Shown: piece after piece, positions 8,916 through 16,746 of the stretch | How the letters are laid out: the number at the start of each line of letters is the position of its first letter | How positions within the stretch are numbered: position 1 is the first letter of the stretch | Origin: Myxococcales bacterium | GTDB lineage: Bacteria; Myxococcota_A; Polyangia; Fen-1088 | Direction: 5' to 3' | NCBI GenBank assembly: GCA_025350815.1 | Contig: JANXXE010000194.1 | Coordinates: forward strand, 1-39,345 | Length of the DNA: 39,345 nucleotides | Translations under genes and position numbers: made by a program | The notes under the pieces: model-generated | What the model was told of the DNA's origin: nothing | What the model saw: only the letters and a program-made list of their open reading frames with translations | Database searches by the model: none

Positions 8916-9776
8916 GTGACCAGCCCCGCTTTCATAAAGGACGTTGCCCAGAACGACTTCGCTGCCAGTGTGCTGGCGCGGTCGGTCGAGGTGCCGGTCG
9001 TCGTCGACTTCTGGGCCGAATGGTGCGCGCCGTGCCGGATGCTGGGGCCGATTCTGGAAAGCGAAATCGGCGCGCTGGGCGGCCGCGTGGAACTGGCCAA
9101 GGTGGACACCGACGCCAGCCCTGCTCTGGCGGGACAGTTCGGCATCCAGGGCATTCCCGCGGTGAAGGCGTTTCGCGACGGGCAGGTCGTGGCCGAATTC
9201 GTGGGCGCCAAGCCCGTCGCGTTCATCCGCAAGTGGCTGGCCGATCTGTTGCCGTCGCCGGCGGCAGAGGGCATGGCGCGGGCCGAGGCGGCGTTGCGCG
9301 CGGGCCAGCCCGACCTTGCGGAGGCGGCCCTGCGCCCGCTGCTGGATGATCCCGCCGTCGGTGATCAGGCGCGCCTGATGCTGGGCCGCGTGCTGGTGAC
9401 AAGTTCCCGGCCCGACGAGGCACGGACCGTCCTCGAAGCCCTCGACCCCCGCAGCCCGCTTGCGGACGCGCTGCCCCCGCTGATGCGGCTACTATCCTTT
9501 GCCGACGACGCCCGCGCCTACGGGGGCATCGACGCCGCACGCGCCGCGCTCGACAAGAACCCCCGCGATACAGAGGCCCGCTACGCCCTGGGTTCGGCCT
9601 TGGCCGCGGCGGGCGATCTGACGGCGGCGCTGGAACAGTTTCTGGAACTGGTCACGCGCGATCGCAAGTTCCGCGCGGATGCCGGGCGCCTGGCGATGCT
9701 GGCCATCTTCGAGCAACTGGGCGCCGACAGCGACGTGACCCGCGATTTCCGCCGACGGCTACAGATCGTCCTGTGA
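8916..9776 (+). CDS. Thioredoxin-TPR protein (CnoX/YbbN-like)
   Basis: This cytosolic protein of 286 residues has an N-terminal thioredoxin domain (about 1-110) with active site WCAPC (C37, C40) and the cis-proline at P81 (GIQGIPAVKAF). A C-terminal set of TPR-like helices (about 120-286) includes AEAALRAGQPDLAEAALRPL and a late RYALGSALAAAGDLTAALEQF. This is the layout of CnoX/YbbN, which holds unfolding proteins during oxidative stress. Unlike E. coli YbbN, both redox cysteines are kept, so it may also be an active oxidoreductase. I start at GTG 8916; an open extension to 8724 is low complexity and matches no thioredoxin N-terminus. Confidence 0.85.
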   Translation: MTSPAFIKDVAQNDFAASVLARSVEVPVVVDFWAEWCAPCRMLGPILESEIGALGGRVELAKVDTDASPALAGQFGIQGIPAVKAFRDGQVVAEFVGAKPVAFIRKWLADLLPSPAAEGMARAEAALRAGQPDLAEAALRPLLDDPAVGDQARLMLGRVLVTSSRPDEARTVLEALDPRSPLADALPPLMRLLSFADDARAYGGIDAARAALDKNPRDTEARYALGSALAAAGDLTAALEQFLELVTRDRKFRADAGRLAMLAIFEQLGADSDVTRDFRRRLQIVL

Positions 9777-9779
9777 GCC

Positions 9780-10997
9780 TCAGCGCACCAGCCACAGCTG
9801 GTGGGACTCGAAGGCCGCCGGCGGCACGGGCGCGAACGATCGCTGCGGCTGACCGAAGAAATAGCCCTGCATCAGATCGCAGCCCAGATCCGCCAGCGTG
9901 TCACGCTCGCCGCGCGTCTCGATGCCTTCGCAAATGACACCGATGCCCAGTTCGCGACACAGAGTACTCATCGACTGGACCAGCTTGCGCTTGGTGGCGT
10001 CCTGGTCGACGTCGCGCACGATCGACATGTCCAGCTTGACAATGTCCGGGTGAATCAACGCGAAGGTCGACAGCCCGGCGTAACCCGCGCCCAGATCATC
10101 CACCGCCAGCCGGAAACCGAGCGCCCTCAACTGTGCGAGGCGCGGCCGCAGATCGGTGAAACGGTCCAGCGACGCGCGTTCGGTGATTTCCAGGACCACG
10201 CGGGCCGCGACCTGCGACAGCGGCGCCCCGGCGGCAAACAGGTCGTCGTCAGCCAGATCATCCGGATGCAGGTTGACGAACAGGTCCACACCGGCGGGCG
10301 CCCGATCCGCGGACGCCGCAACTGCCTGGCGAATCGCACGGCCGAGTTCCAGTTGCCGACCCAGACGTTCTGCGACTGCGAACAGCTCGTCGGGGCGGGC
10401 CAGGGACGGCTCGCCATTGCGGACCAGCGCCTCGTAACCCAGCACCGATGCCTTCGACCAGCGCACGATGGGCTGATACACCATGCCGATCGACGCGACC
10501 GCCCGATCGAAACGGCCGCTCTCGCTGGCGCGATCCTGCATCTGGCTTGCGGCGTGACCGTACAGCTCGTAGGCCAGCCGTTGCGCAGCGGCGATTCGTC
10601 GCAGCCGGACGCCTTCTTCGACCACCTTCAAGAATGCCTCGGGCTCGAAGGGTTTGACCAGGTACCGAAGGGCGCCGTACTCGACGGCCTTCATGGCGGT
10701 GTCCAGCGCCGGCCCGCCGGTCATCAGCACCACCGGCACGTCAGGCGCGCGCTCGCGCACCATCTTGAGAACCGTCAGGCCATCCGTCCCCGGCATGGCG
10801 ATGTCGCAAATCACGACATCGAAGGATTGCGACAGCAGCCGCTCGGCAACCGCTGCCCCGTCCGACACGCAGTCGACCTCGTAATCGCGCAACGCCAGGG
10901 TCCGCTGGTAGGCGCGCAGGAAATTGGGGTCGTCATCGACCAGCAGCACGCGCCCCTTCGTCGCAGGGCTATCTGTGGTTTGTGCGCTGTCAGGCAA
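9780..10997 (-). CDS. REC-EAL response regulator, cyclic-di-GMP phosphodiesterase
   Basis: This 405-residue protein has two domains. The receiver (about 15-130) has acidic residues D21-D23, phosphoacceptor D65 in VVICDIAMPG and K115 in YLVKPF. The EAL domain (about 165-395) keeps the residues needed for cyclic-di-GMP hydrolysis: E189 of the EAL motif, N242, E270 of EITER, D300/D301 of DDLGAGYAG, K321, E357 of EGIET and Q377. It should therefore be an active phosphodiesterase controlled by phosphorylation. The start is TTG 10997, preceded by GGAG at a good distance. No partner histidine kinase lies beside it; the kinase-like array at 23122 is on the other strand about 12 kb away. It faces the thioredoxin-TPR gene tail to tail with three bases between. 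Confidence 0.9.
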   Translation of the reverse strand: MPDSAQTTDSPATKGRVLLVDDDPNFLRAYQRTLALRDYEVDCVSDGAAVAERLLSQSFDVVICDIAMPGTDGLTVLKMVRERAPDVPVVLMTGGPALDTAMKAVEYGALRYLVKPFEPEAFLKVVEEGVRLRRIAAAQRLAYELYGHAASQMQDRASESGRFDRAVASIGMVYQPIVRWSKASVLGYEALVRNGEPSLARPDELFAVAERLGRQLELGRAIRQAVAASADRAPAGVDLFVNLHPDDLADDDLFAAGAPLSQVAARVVLEITERASLDRFTDLRPRLAQLRALGFRLAVDDLGAGYAGLSTFALIHPDIVKLDMSIVRDVDQDATKRKLVQSMSTLCRELGIGVICEGIETRGERDTLADLGCDLMQGYFFGQPQRSFAPVPPAAFESHQLWLVR

Positions 10998-11078
10998 GCG
11001 GTCTCCGACCCGAACCCGCTGGGGTACCGGTCGGCAGTGTCATCGACGGCCGGGGGCCGGATCTTGAGCGGCCGGCTG

Positions 11079-11993
11079 TCAGCGGCTGGTCTTGGGGCTT
11101 CGCCACGGCGGGTCTGACGGCAAAAGGGCCATGAACCCTTTCAGCAAATCCGCCTCGTAGGCGCCGGCGAACTGGCCGGCGAAGAACTTCTCCAGCCCTT
11201 CTTTCAAGAAGCGATCCCAGGATTCGGTCTCGAAGCCCGGATTGATGGGAAAAAACAGCGCCCCGACGTCGCGCGCCGCCTTCAGATCCCCGGGCGCATC
11301 GCCCATCATCAGGACCCGTTCGGGCGCGTACTTGCCCTTCGCCGCCAGGGTCAGGTGTTCGGTCTTCGAGCCCATCTCCTGGCCGGCGATCAAAGCGACG
11401 AATCCATCGATCTTCTGTTCGGCCCATTCGCGGCGCAGGGCCTCCTCGGGCGTCGCGGACACCACCATCACGTCGGCGCGGCCGCGCAGGCGTTCCAGGC
11501 TGTCCCGTACGCCCGGGAACGGCGGCAAGTCGTGGACGATTTCCTCGATGGTCTTGTTGACCGCCTTGCTCCACGCGTAGACCTTCGCCAGTTCGTCGTG
11601 CTGCGCGTTTGTGGTGCTGGCGACCAGTTCCTTCAACCGCGGATTGCCCAGCTGCGATTCGGTCTTCACCCACTGGCGCAGATGCGGCAGCGACGGAATC
11701 TCGATGCCCGATTTCACGACGGCGGGCATCTGCTGAAGCTCGTCGGAGACCGCCAGAATGGCCTTGAACCGGTTGCATCCGCGCGTCTGCGAATACAGGT
11801 TCACGAAGTCCCACGCCTGGTGCACCTGGCGCGACAGGCTTTGCAGCCCGAAGTGCACGATCAGATTCACGCTGAAGCTATCGTTGTGCTTCACCTCCAT
11901 CGAGTTGAAGGCACATCCGTCGGAATCGATGCCGACGAAATAGTCCTTGGTGGGTGCAAAGGCTTTCAGCGGGGCCTGTGGATCTGTGCTCAT
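11079..11993 (-). CDS. HAD-family hydrolase
   Basis: This phosphatase-like protein of 304 residues has the haloacid dehalogenase motifs in order: GIDSDGCAF (nucleophile D23, acid/base D25), VVSATPEE (motif II), a lysine in GSKTEHL (motif III) and MMGDAPGD (motif IV). A helical cap insert of roughly 130 residues separates motifs I and II. The substrate is unknown. I start at ATG 11993, preceded by AAGGAG; a longer frame to 12032 exists but skips that ribosome site. Another HAD gene lies 53 bases upstream on the same strand, so the two probably share a transcript. Given the oxidoreductase and transaminase nearby, a sugar or polyol phosphate is a reasonable guess. Confidence 0.82.
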   Translation of the reverse strand: MSTDPQAPLKAFAPTKDYFVGIDSDGCAFNSMEVKHNDSFSVNLIVHFGLQSLSRQVHQAWDFVNLYSQTRGCNRFKAILAVSDELQQMPAVVKSGIEIPSLPHLRQWVKTESQLGNPRLKELVASTTNAQHDELAKVYAWSKAVNKTIEEIVHDLPPFPGVRDSLERLRGRADVMVVSATPEEALRREWAEQKIDGFVALIAGQEMGSKTEHLTLAAKGKYAPERVLMMGDAPGDLKAARDVGALFFPINPGFETESWDRFLKEGLEKFFAGQFAGAYEADLLKGFMALLPSDPPWRSPKTSR

Positions 11994-12046
11994 GCGAACT
12001 GGTCTCCTTGCCAGGCCCGCCTTTTCCCACACCCCGCGCGGCCGGT

Positions 12047-12817
12047 CTAGCGGGCAGCGGCGGACGGGACCGCCAAAATGCGACCGGCCAACTCGACGAA
12101 ACCGGCCGCCCCCTCACCGTCGGTGATGTAGCGCGGGCGATCGCCGCCCAGCTCGGACAGAAAGCGCGTGACGTTGCGAACGCCGACGCTGGCGTCCGGC
12201 AAGGCACCAAACAACGAACGATCGTTCGCGCTGTCGCCGATGAACACCACGGGCGCGTCCGCCAGCTTCCCGGGACACAGATCCCGGGTGGCCAGGGCCG
12301 CGCGCAGCCCCTCGGCCTTGCCCCAGCCGCGCGGCCGCACGTGCAGGTGGATCGAGCTTGCCAGGACCTCGCAGGACGGGTCGACCAGGGTCTGGCATTC
12401 GACGACGGCGTCCTGTCCAAAATCCGCCGGACGTTCCAGCGTGCGTTCGAACAGACGAAAGGCGTCGTCCCCGGTGCTGTTCAAGCCGAATCGGACGCGA
12501 AGGCGTTCGGCCCCCTGTTCCAGAATCGCCGGGGCGACCGTGGCGCGCGCCTCAACGCCGAGATCGCGCCTGGCGCCCGAGGCCTCGAACATCACCATGC
12601 CGTTTTCGCCAATCGCCAGGGCCACCCCGGGTAGGTAGTTCGCCAGCGCCTGGACCCAACCGGCGGGCCGCCCGGTCACCAGTACGACCAGGACACCCCG
12701 CGCCTCCAGCGCCGCGAAGGCGGTCGGCGTCTCGGCGGGAATTTTGCCGCCCAGCGTTATCGTATCGTCGATGTCGGCTGCAACCACGCGGACGGTCCGC
12801 AGGAAGGCATCCGGCAT
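12047..12817 (-). CDS. HAD-IIB (Cof/sucrose-phosphatase-like) phosphatase
   Basis: The protein has 256 residues from this start. Its HAD motifs are AADIDDTIT (D15, D17), VLVTGRP, the lysine of WGKAEGL and VFIGDSANDRSLF. The cap lies between motifs II and III, with ENGMVMF just after motif II as in Cof-type, sucrose-phosphate and mannosyl-phosphoglycerate phosphatases. A sugar phosphate substrate is therefore likely. ATG 12817 places the nucleophile at residue 15, which fits the family. A GTG at 12859 would add 14 residues; neither start has a clear ribosome site. It is divergent from the oxidoreductase gene and upstream of the other HAD gene. Confidence 0.8.
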   Translation of the reverse strand: MPDAFLRTVRVVAADIDDTITLGGKIPAETPTAFAALEARGVLVVLVTGRPAGWVQALANYLPGVALAIGENGMVMFEASGARRDLGVEARATVAPAILEQGAERLRVRFGLNSTGDDAFRLFERTLERPADFGQDAVVECQTLVDPSCEVLASSIHLHVRPRGWGKAEGLRAALATRDLCPGKLADAPVVFIGDSANDRSLFGALPDASVGVRNVTRFLSELGGDRPRYITDGEGAAGFVELAGRILAVPSAAAR

Positions 12818-12892
12818 GCAGGCCAAGGGCAGGATATCGTCGGCGTTCGGGGATACCACGCGAAAGAAACGCTAACCGACAGGGGGCGATCC

Positions 12893-14056
12893 ATGGTAGC
12901 CATTTCGGTCAATATGTCTCGTCAGTTACGAGGGGCCGTCATCGGCTACGGGTTCATCGCTTCCCATGGCCATGCCCCGACGTATCTGCGGGGAAACGGG
13001 GTGAAGATCGTGGCGGTGGCGGACCTGTGCGAGGACCAGCGCCGCCGCGCCCAGCGCGACATCCCGGGCGTTCGCGTCTACCCCGATCACCAGTCCCTGC
13101 TGCAGGCCGAAGTGGGCCGCGATCTGGGCAAGCTGGACTTCCTGGACATCGCAACACCGCCCTGTGACCACGCGCGCGTCGCGCACGCGGCCTTCGACCA
13201 TGGCCTGCACGTCATCTGCGAAAAGCCGCTGGCCACGACCGTCGAAGAAGGCCGCGCGATGCTGGACCACGCGCAATCCGCCAGGCGCGTGCTCTACCCC
13301 GGTCACAACTACAAACACGCCCCGGTGGTGAAGTCGGTACGGCAGGTGATCGAGTCCGGCGTCATCGGCCCCGTGCACCTGGTGACGCTGCAAACCTTTC
13401 GCAACACCCACGCCAAGGGCGTCGCGTCGTGGCGGCCCGACTGGCGGCGTGACCGCGATCTATCGGGCGGCGGCATCGCGATGGACCACGGCAGCCACAC
13501 GTTCTACCTGGCGTTTGAATGGATGCGGTCCTACCCAAGCGCGGTGACGGCGTATTCGTCGACCCGCAGTGGCTTCGATACCGAGGATGAATTCGGCTGC
13601 ACCCTGACCTTCCCCACGGGCATGGCGACGGCGCACCTGTCCTGGACGTCCGGCATGCGCAAGGTCCTGTACACGCTGCACGGCGCGCGCGGGGCCATCC
13701 GCGTCGACGACGAGGACATCGAGGTGTCCGTGCTCGAAAAGGGTCCGGGCGTGGCGGCTGCGGGATCGCCGGGGGTTTGGCGCATCGAGCGCGGCGTGGC
13801 CCGTTCTGACTGGATGGACGCCAGCCACGCCGGTTGGTTCGGCTCGCTGTTCGAGGAATTCCGCGGCGCCATCGACCGTCGCGAATATGTCGGCAAGGAC
13901 GCCCGCGAGGCGCTGCTGTGCATGCAGGTGATCACGCGCGCCTATGCGTCCGCGCGCGAGTCGTCCCGTCAGCTGTCGCTGGGCGAGGCCTTGCTGCCGG
14001 ACAGCCGGCTATTCCCACAAGCGCTCGCGGGCGACAAGCTCGAACACTTCGCGTAA
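12893..14056 (+). CDS. Gfo/Idh/MocA family oxidoreductase
   Basis: This NAD(P)-dependent dehydrogenase has 387 residues. The N-terminal Rossmann fold carries IGYGFIASHGHAP (G18, G20). The family signature ICEKPLA follows, with catalytic-type lysine K111. The C-terminal alpha/beta domain has SGGGIAMDHGSH (D198, H202), which lines the substrate pocket. The family oxidises sugars, inositols and related polyols. The ATG follows AGGGGG at good spacing; a second ATG lies eight codons in. The 3' end overlaps the convergent transaminase gene by 48 bases, so the two transcripts are complementary there. With the neighbouring phosphatases and transaminase it could make an amino-sugar or amino-polyol. 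Confidence 0.87.
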   Translation: MVAISVNMSRQLRGAVIGYGFIASHGHAPTYLRGNGVKIVAVADLCEDQRRRAQRDIPGVRVYPDHQSLLQAEVGRDLGKLDFLDIATPPCDHARVAHAAFDHGLHVICEKPLATTVEEGRAMLDHAQSARRVLYPGHNYKHAPVVKSVRQVIESGVIGPVHLVTLQTFRNTHAKGVASWRPDWRRDRDLSGGGIAMDHGSHTFYLAFEWMRSYPSAVTAYSSTRSGFDTEDEFGCTLTFPTGMATAHLSWTSGMRKVLYTLHGARGAIRVDDEDIEVSVLEKGPGVAAAGSPGVWRIERGVARSDWMDASHAGWFGSLFEEFRGAIDRREYVGKDAREALLCMQVITRAYASARESSRQLSLGEALLPDSRLFPQALAGDKLEHFA

Positions 14057-15373
14057 GACCGCGATACCGTTGCGGGCCGTCGCCTCGTCGATGGTCAACG
14101 CCGGCTGGATGCGGAAGCTTGCCGCGTAGGCCATGGTCAGCAGGCCGCGCTTCACGCACTCGGCAAAGATGCGTTCGGTCGCGGGTCGTGACAGCGGCTG
14201 CTTGGTCACACGATCCTTGACCAGCTCGATGCGCAGGAACAGGCCCGCGCCCTGCACCAGCCCCACGAAGGGGAAGCGTTCGACGAAATCTTCCAGCTCG
14301 CGCAACATGGCGGCGCCCACATGGGCCGCATTCTCGGTCAGCTTTTCTTCCTCGATGATCCGCAAGGCCGCCGCGCCGGCCGCCGCGCCCAGCGGATTGC
14401 CGCCGTAGCTCGACGAAGATCCGGACGGGACGCTCCACGGTTTGGCCTGTGCAATCTCGTCGGTGGTCAGCACACCCGACAGCGGAAAGCCGCCGCCGAA
14501 GGCCTTGCCCAACGTGACGATGTCCGGCGTGACCCCGGTGTGGTCGACGCCCCAGGTGCGCCCCGTGCGGCCAAGACCCGTGATCATTTCGTCGGCTATC
14601 AGCAGCGCCCCGTGCTCGCGGGCCAGATCTTTGACCGCCGGCAGAAATTCCTTGGGCGGGACGATGTTGCCGGCCGTGCCCTGCATGGGCTCGACAATCA
14701 CCGCTGCCACGGCGCCGGCGGTCGCCGTCTTGAGATGCTTGCGCCCCACCTCGACGCAGGCCAGGCCACACCCTGGATATGCGGATTTCACCGGGCAGCG
14801 GTAACAGTCGGCGTACGGGATGCTGTGCGCGCCCGGCACCATGGGTCCAAGGCCCTGCTTGAAGGTCGACCCCATCAACGACAGGGCGCCCATGGTCTTG
14901 CCGTGAAAACCGCCCCAGAAACTGACGAATTCGTATTTGCCGGTGTGGCTTTTGGCCAGGCGCAGCGCGCTTTCGACGGCCTCGGCGCCACCGGAATAAA
15001 GCTGCAGGCGGCGCAGCTTCGGTGACGGCGATCGCGCATTCAGACGTTCCAGCAGTTCGACACGCGCCTCGGAGGTGAAGGAACCGACGGATGCCTGCGC
15101 GACCTGATCCTGGACGGCCTTGACGAACTTCGGGTGCGAATGCCCCAGCGCATTCACGTTGATGCCGCCGATGAAATCCAGGTGCACGTTGCCGTCGACA
15201 TCCGTGACGGCGCTGCCGCGCGCCTCCGCCACACCGATGCCCGCCAGGACCGCGTAGCCCTGCAGGCCAGGCGCGGCCAGGGCGTCCTCACGCTTGCGCA
15301 AGGCGATGCTTTTCGGACCCGGGATGGGCGTCTTGATGACGGGCTTTTGGTCCTTGGGCTGCGACGGGTTCAT
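14009..15373 (-). CDS. Class III PLP-dependent aminotransferase
   Basis: This 454-residue protein belongs to the acetylornithine/4-aminobutyrate transaminase superfamily. It has the PLP phosphate-cup region YSGGAEAVESALRLA, the D261/E262 pair of LLIADEMITGLGR and the Schiff-base lysine K290 in VTLGKAFGGGFP. The sequence DCYRCPVKSAYPGCGLAC holds four cysteines (C190, C193, C202, C206) that could bind metal. Its ATG overlaps the TGA of the upstream CDP-alcohol phosphatidyltransferase gene by four bases (15370-15373), which implies coupled translation. The amino acceptor is unknown; context points to a lipid head group or aldehyde intermediate, but this is inference. Confidence 0.87.
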   Translation of the reverse strand: MNPSQPKDQKPVIKTPIPGPKSIALRKREDALAAPGLQGYAVLAGIGVAEARGSAVTDVDGNVHLDFIGGINVNALGHSHPKFVKAVQDQVAQASVGSFTSEARVELLERLNARSPSPKLRRLQLYSGGAEAVESALRLAKSHTGKYEFVSFWGGFHGKTMGALSLMGSTFKQGLGPMVPGAHSIPYADCYRCPVKSAYPGCGLACVEVGRKHLKTATAGAVAAVIVEPMQGTAGNIVPPKEFLPAVKDLAREHGALLIADEMITGLGRTGRTWGVDHTGVTPDIVTLGKAFGGGFPLSGVLTTDEIAQAKPWSVPSGSSSSYGGNPLGAAAGAAALRIIEEEKLTENAAHVGAAMLRELEDFVERFPFVGLVQGAGLFLRIELVKDRVTKQPLSRPATERIFAECVKRGLLTMAYAASFRIQPALTIDEATARNGIAVLREVFELVARERLWE

Positions 15374-16140
15374 GCGCGCGACTCGCGTTCGCGCACCAGG
15401 CCTGCGGTCCGGTAAAGCCGGCGCACCGCCGAGATGTTGGCGACCAGGGCGACCAGGGTCATGGCCAGCAGTATGGGGAAATCATGCACGTAAAGCGACC
15501 CCGCCCGCGGCCCCGCGACGGCCGCAACGACGGGAACGAAGGCGGCGCCGACCAGCAGATACATCGCGCGTTCGGGGCGACGCATGGCGCCTTTTGGTGG
15601 TTCAATGCCCAGCGATTCGGCCTTCGCGGTGGCATAACTGACCATGAACGATCCCAGGATGGCGGCCAGCGCCACCAGTTCGCACAGGACCGTGCCGCGG
15701 TAGCGCAACACCAACCCGGCCAGCAGGAAGAACTCGACGTAGCGATCCACCGCGGCGTCGAATACCTCGCCTGCGTCCGACGAGACGCCACTGCGCCGGG
15801 CCACGATCCCGTCCAGCATGTCGCAGAAGGCGGACAGCGTGGCCAGAAGCGCGCCCACACCCATATGCCCCGTCGCCACCGCGACACCGGAACCGAACGC
15901 CGGCACCAGCGACGCCGCCGTGATCATGTTGGGCGTCACCCGCAAGCGCAACAGCACGCGAACCAGCGGCTCGAAGGTCCAGTACGCCATCTCCATTATG
16001 AAGCGGCCAAGCAACACGCTGCCGGCGCCGTCCAGTCGCTGATTGCGCGTACCCCCGAACAACACCGACCGGGCCAGGTACACGGCCAGCATGATCACCC
16101 CGAAGGCGAGCAGCAGCAGCGAGCAGCCAAGGTCAAACAT
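15370..16140 (-). CDS. CDP-alcohol phosphatidyltransferase family protein
   Basis: This 256-residue integral membrane enzyme has about six membrane segments. The full catalytic signature is present: D107, D110, G111, A114, R115, G124, D128 and D132 (from CDMLDGIVAR to FDAAVD). Such enzymes transfer an alcohol onto CDP-activated lipid, or a CDP-activated polyol onto an acceptor, with metal bound by the Asp residues. Compared with phosphatidylglycerophosphate synthases there is an extra hydrophobic N-terminal segment of about 60 residues. The coupling to a transaminase gene suggests an amino-alcohol head group, though this is not shown by the sequence. The ATG is at 16140. Confidence 0.87.
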   Translation of the reverse strand: MFDLGCSLLLLAFGVIMLAVYLARSVLFGGTRNQRLDGAGSVLLGRFIMEMAYWTFEPLVRVLLRLRVTPNMITAASLVPAFGSGVAVATGHMGVGALLATLSAFCDMLDGIVARRSGVSSDAGEVFDAAVDRYVEFFLLAGLVLRYRGTVLCELVALAAILGSFMVSYATAKAESLGIEPPKGAMRRPERAMYLLVGAAFVPVVAAVAGPRAGSLYVHDFPILLAMTLVALVANISAVRRLYRTAGLVRERESRA

Positions 16141-16230
16141 AGGCGCCCATTGAGCAACATCGGGGCACGGCGATCAACTACTGGTGCGACCGGTGGCAGC
16201 CCGACGACACCGCGCGTCGGCAGGATGTGC

Positions 16231-16746
16231 CTAGTCGCCCCTCGCGCCTTGCTCGATCCACGCCTTGACCAAAGCGATGGCCGCCGGATCAAGGGGCTGG
16301 TCAGGGGGCATCCTTTTGCCCGAGGCGGGCGTATCGGTGGAAATCTTTTCGAACAAGTAAGAACGGGCTGGATCTCCGGGGACCACGCGCAGCCGTGTCG
16401 GAACCTCTGTGGACGGCTGACTTACCAACGTCGCGTACGTCGGCGCCACCAGACTCATGCCCTTCTGCGGACTGCCATCGCCGTGACAGACGCTGAACGT
16501 GCTGCAACTGGTGGCGAACAGGCGCCGTTCGACATCCGACAGCCGAACTGTGACCACGGGAACAGACGCGTCGACGGCAACGCTGCTGTTCGCATCGGCG
16601 ACGTGCGAGACCCCATCCGCGCCGCCATCGAGGCCGGCGTCCTTTGTGGCCCCGCATCCGGAACCACCAAGGAGCGCCGTCCAAACTACAAGACCCCGCG
16701 CCAGGCGAAGGCCCAACCGCTGCCTACTGGCAGGCCTTGCCGACAA
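16231..16746 (-). CDS. Cytochrome-c-like (planctomycete-type) lipoprotein with atypical C-x5-CH motif
   Basis: This small exported protein has 171 residues from the longest start. A signal peptide ends in GGSGC, a weak lipobox, and an Asp/Ala linker follows. The C-terminal domain (about 70-171) resembles the planctomycete-type cytochrome C domain: SCSTFSVCHGDGS, RVVPGDPARSYLFEKI, RMPPDQPLD and a final LVKAWIEQGA. The heme site is not CxxCH but C-x5-CH, so covalent heme attachment is uncertain. The longest start is TTG 16746, overlapping the upstream stop by 23 bases. A second TTG at 16716 lies just after that stop and leaves a compact signal peptide, so it may be the true start. It is the last gene of the operon. 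Confidence 0.75.
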   Translation of the reverse strand: MSARPASRQRLGLRLARGLVVWTALLGGSGCGATKDAGLDGGADGVSHVADANSSVAVDASVPVVTVRLSDVERRLFATSCSTFSVCHGDGSPQKGMSLVAPTYATLVSQPSTEVPTRLRVVPGDPARSYLFEKISTDTPASGKRMPPDQPLDPAAIALVKAWIEQGARGD

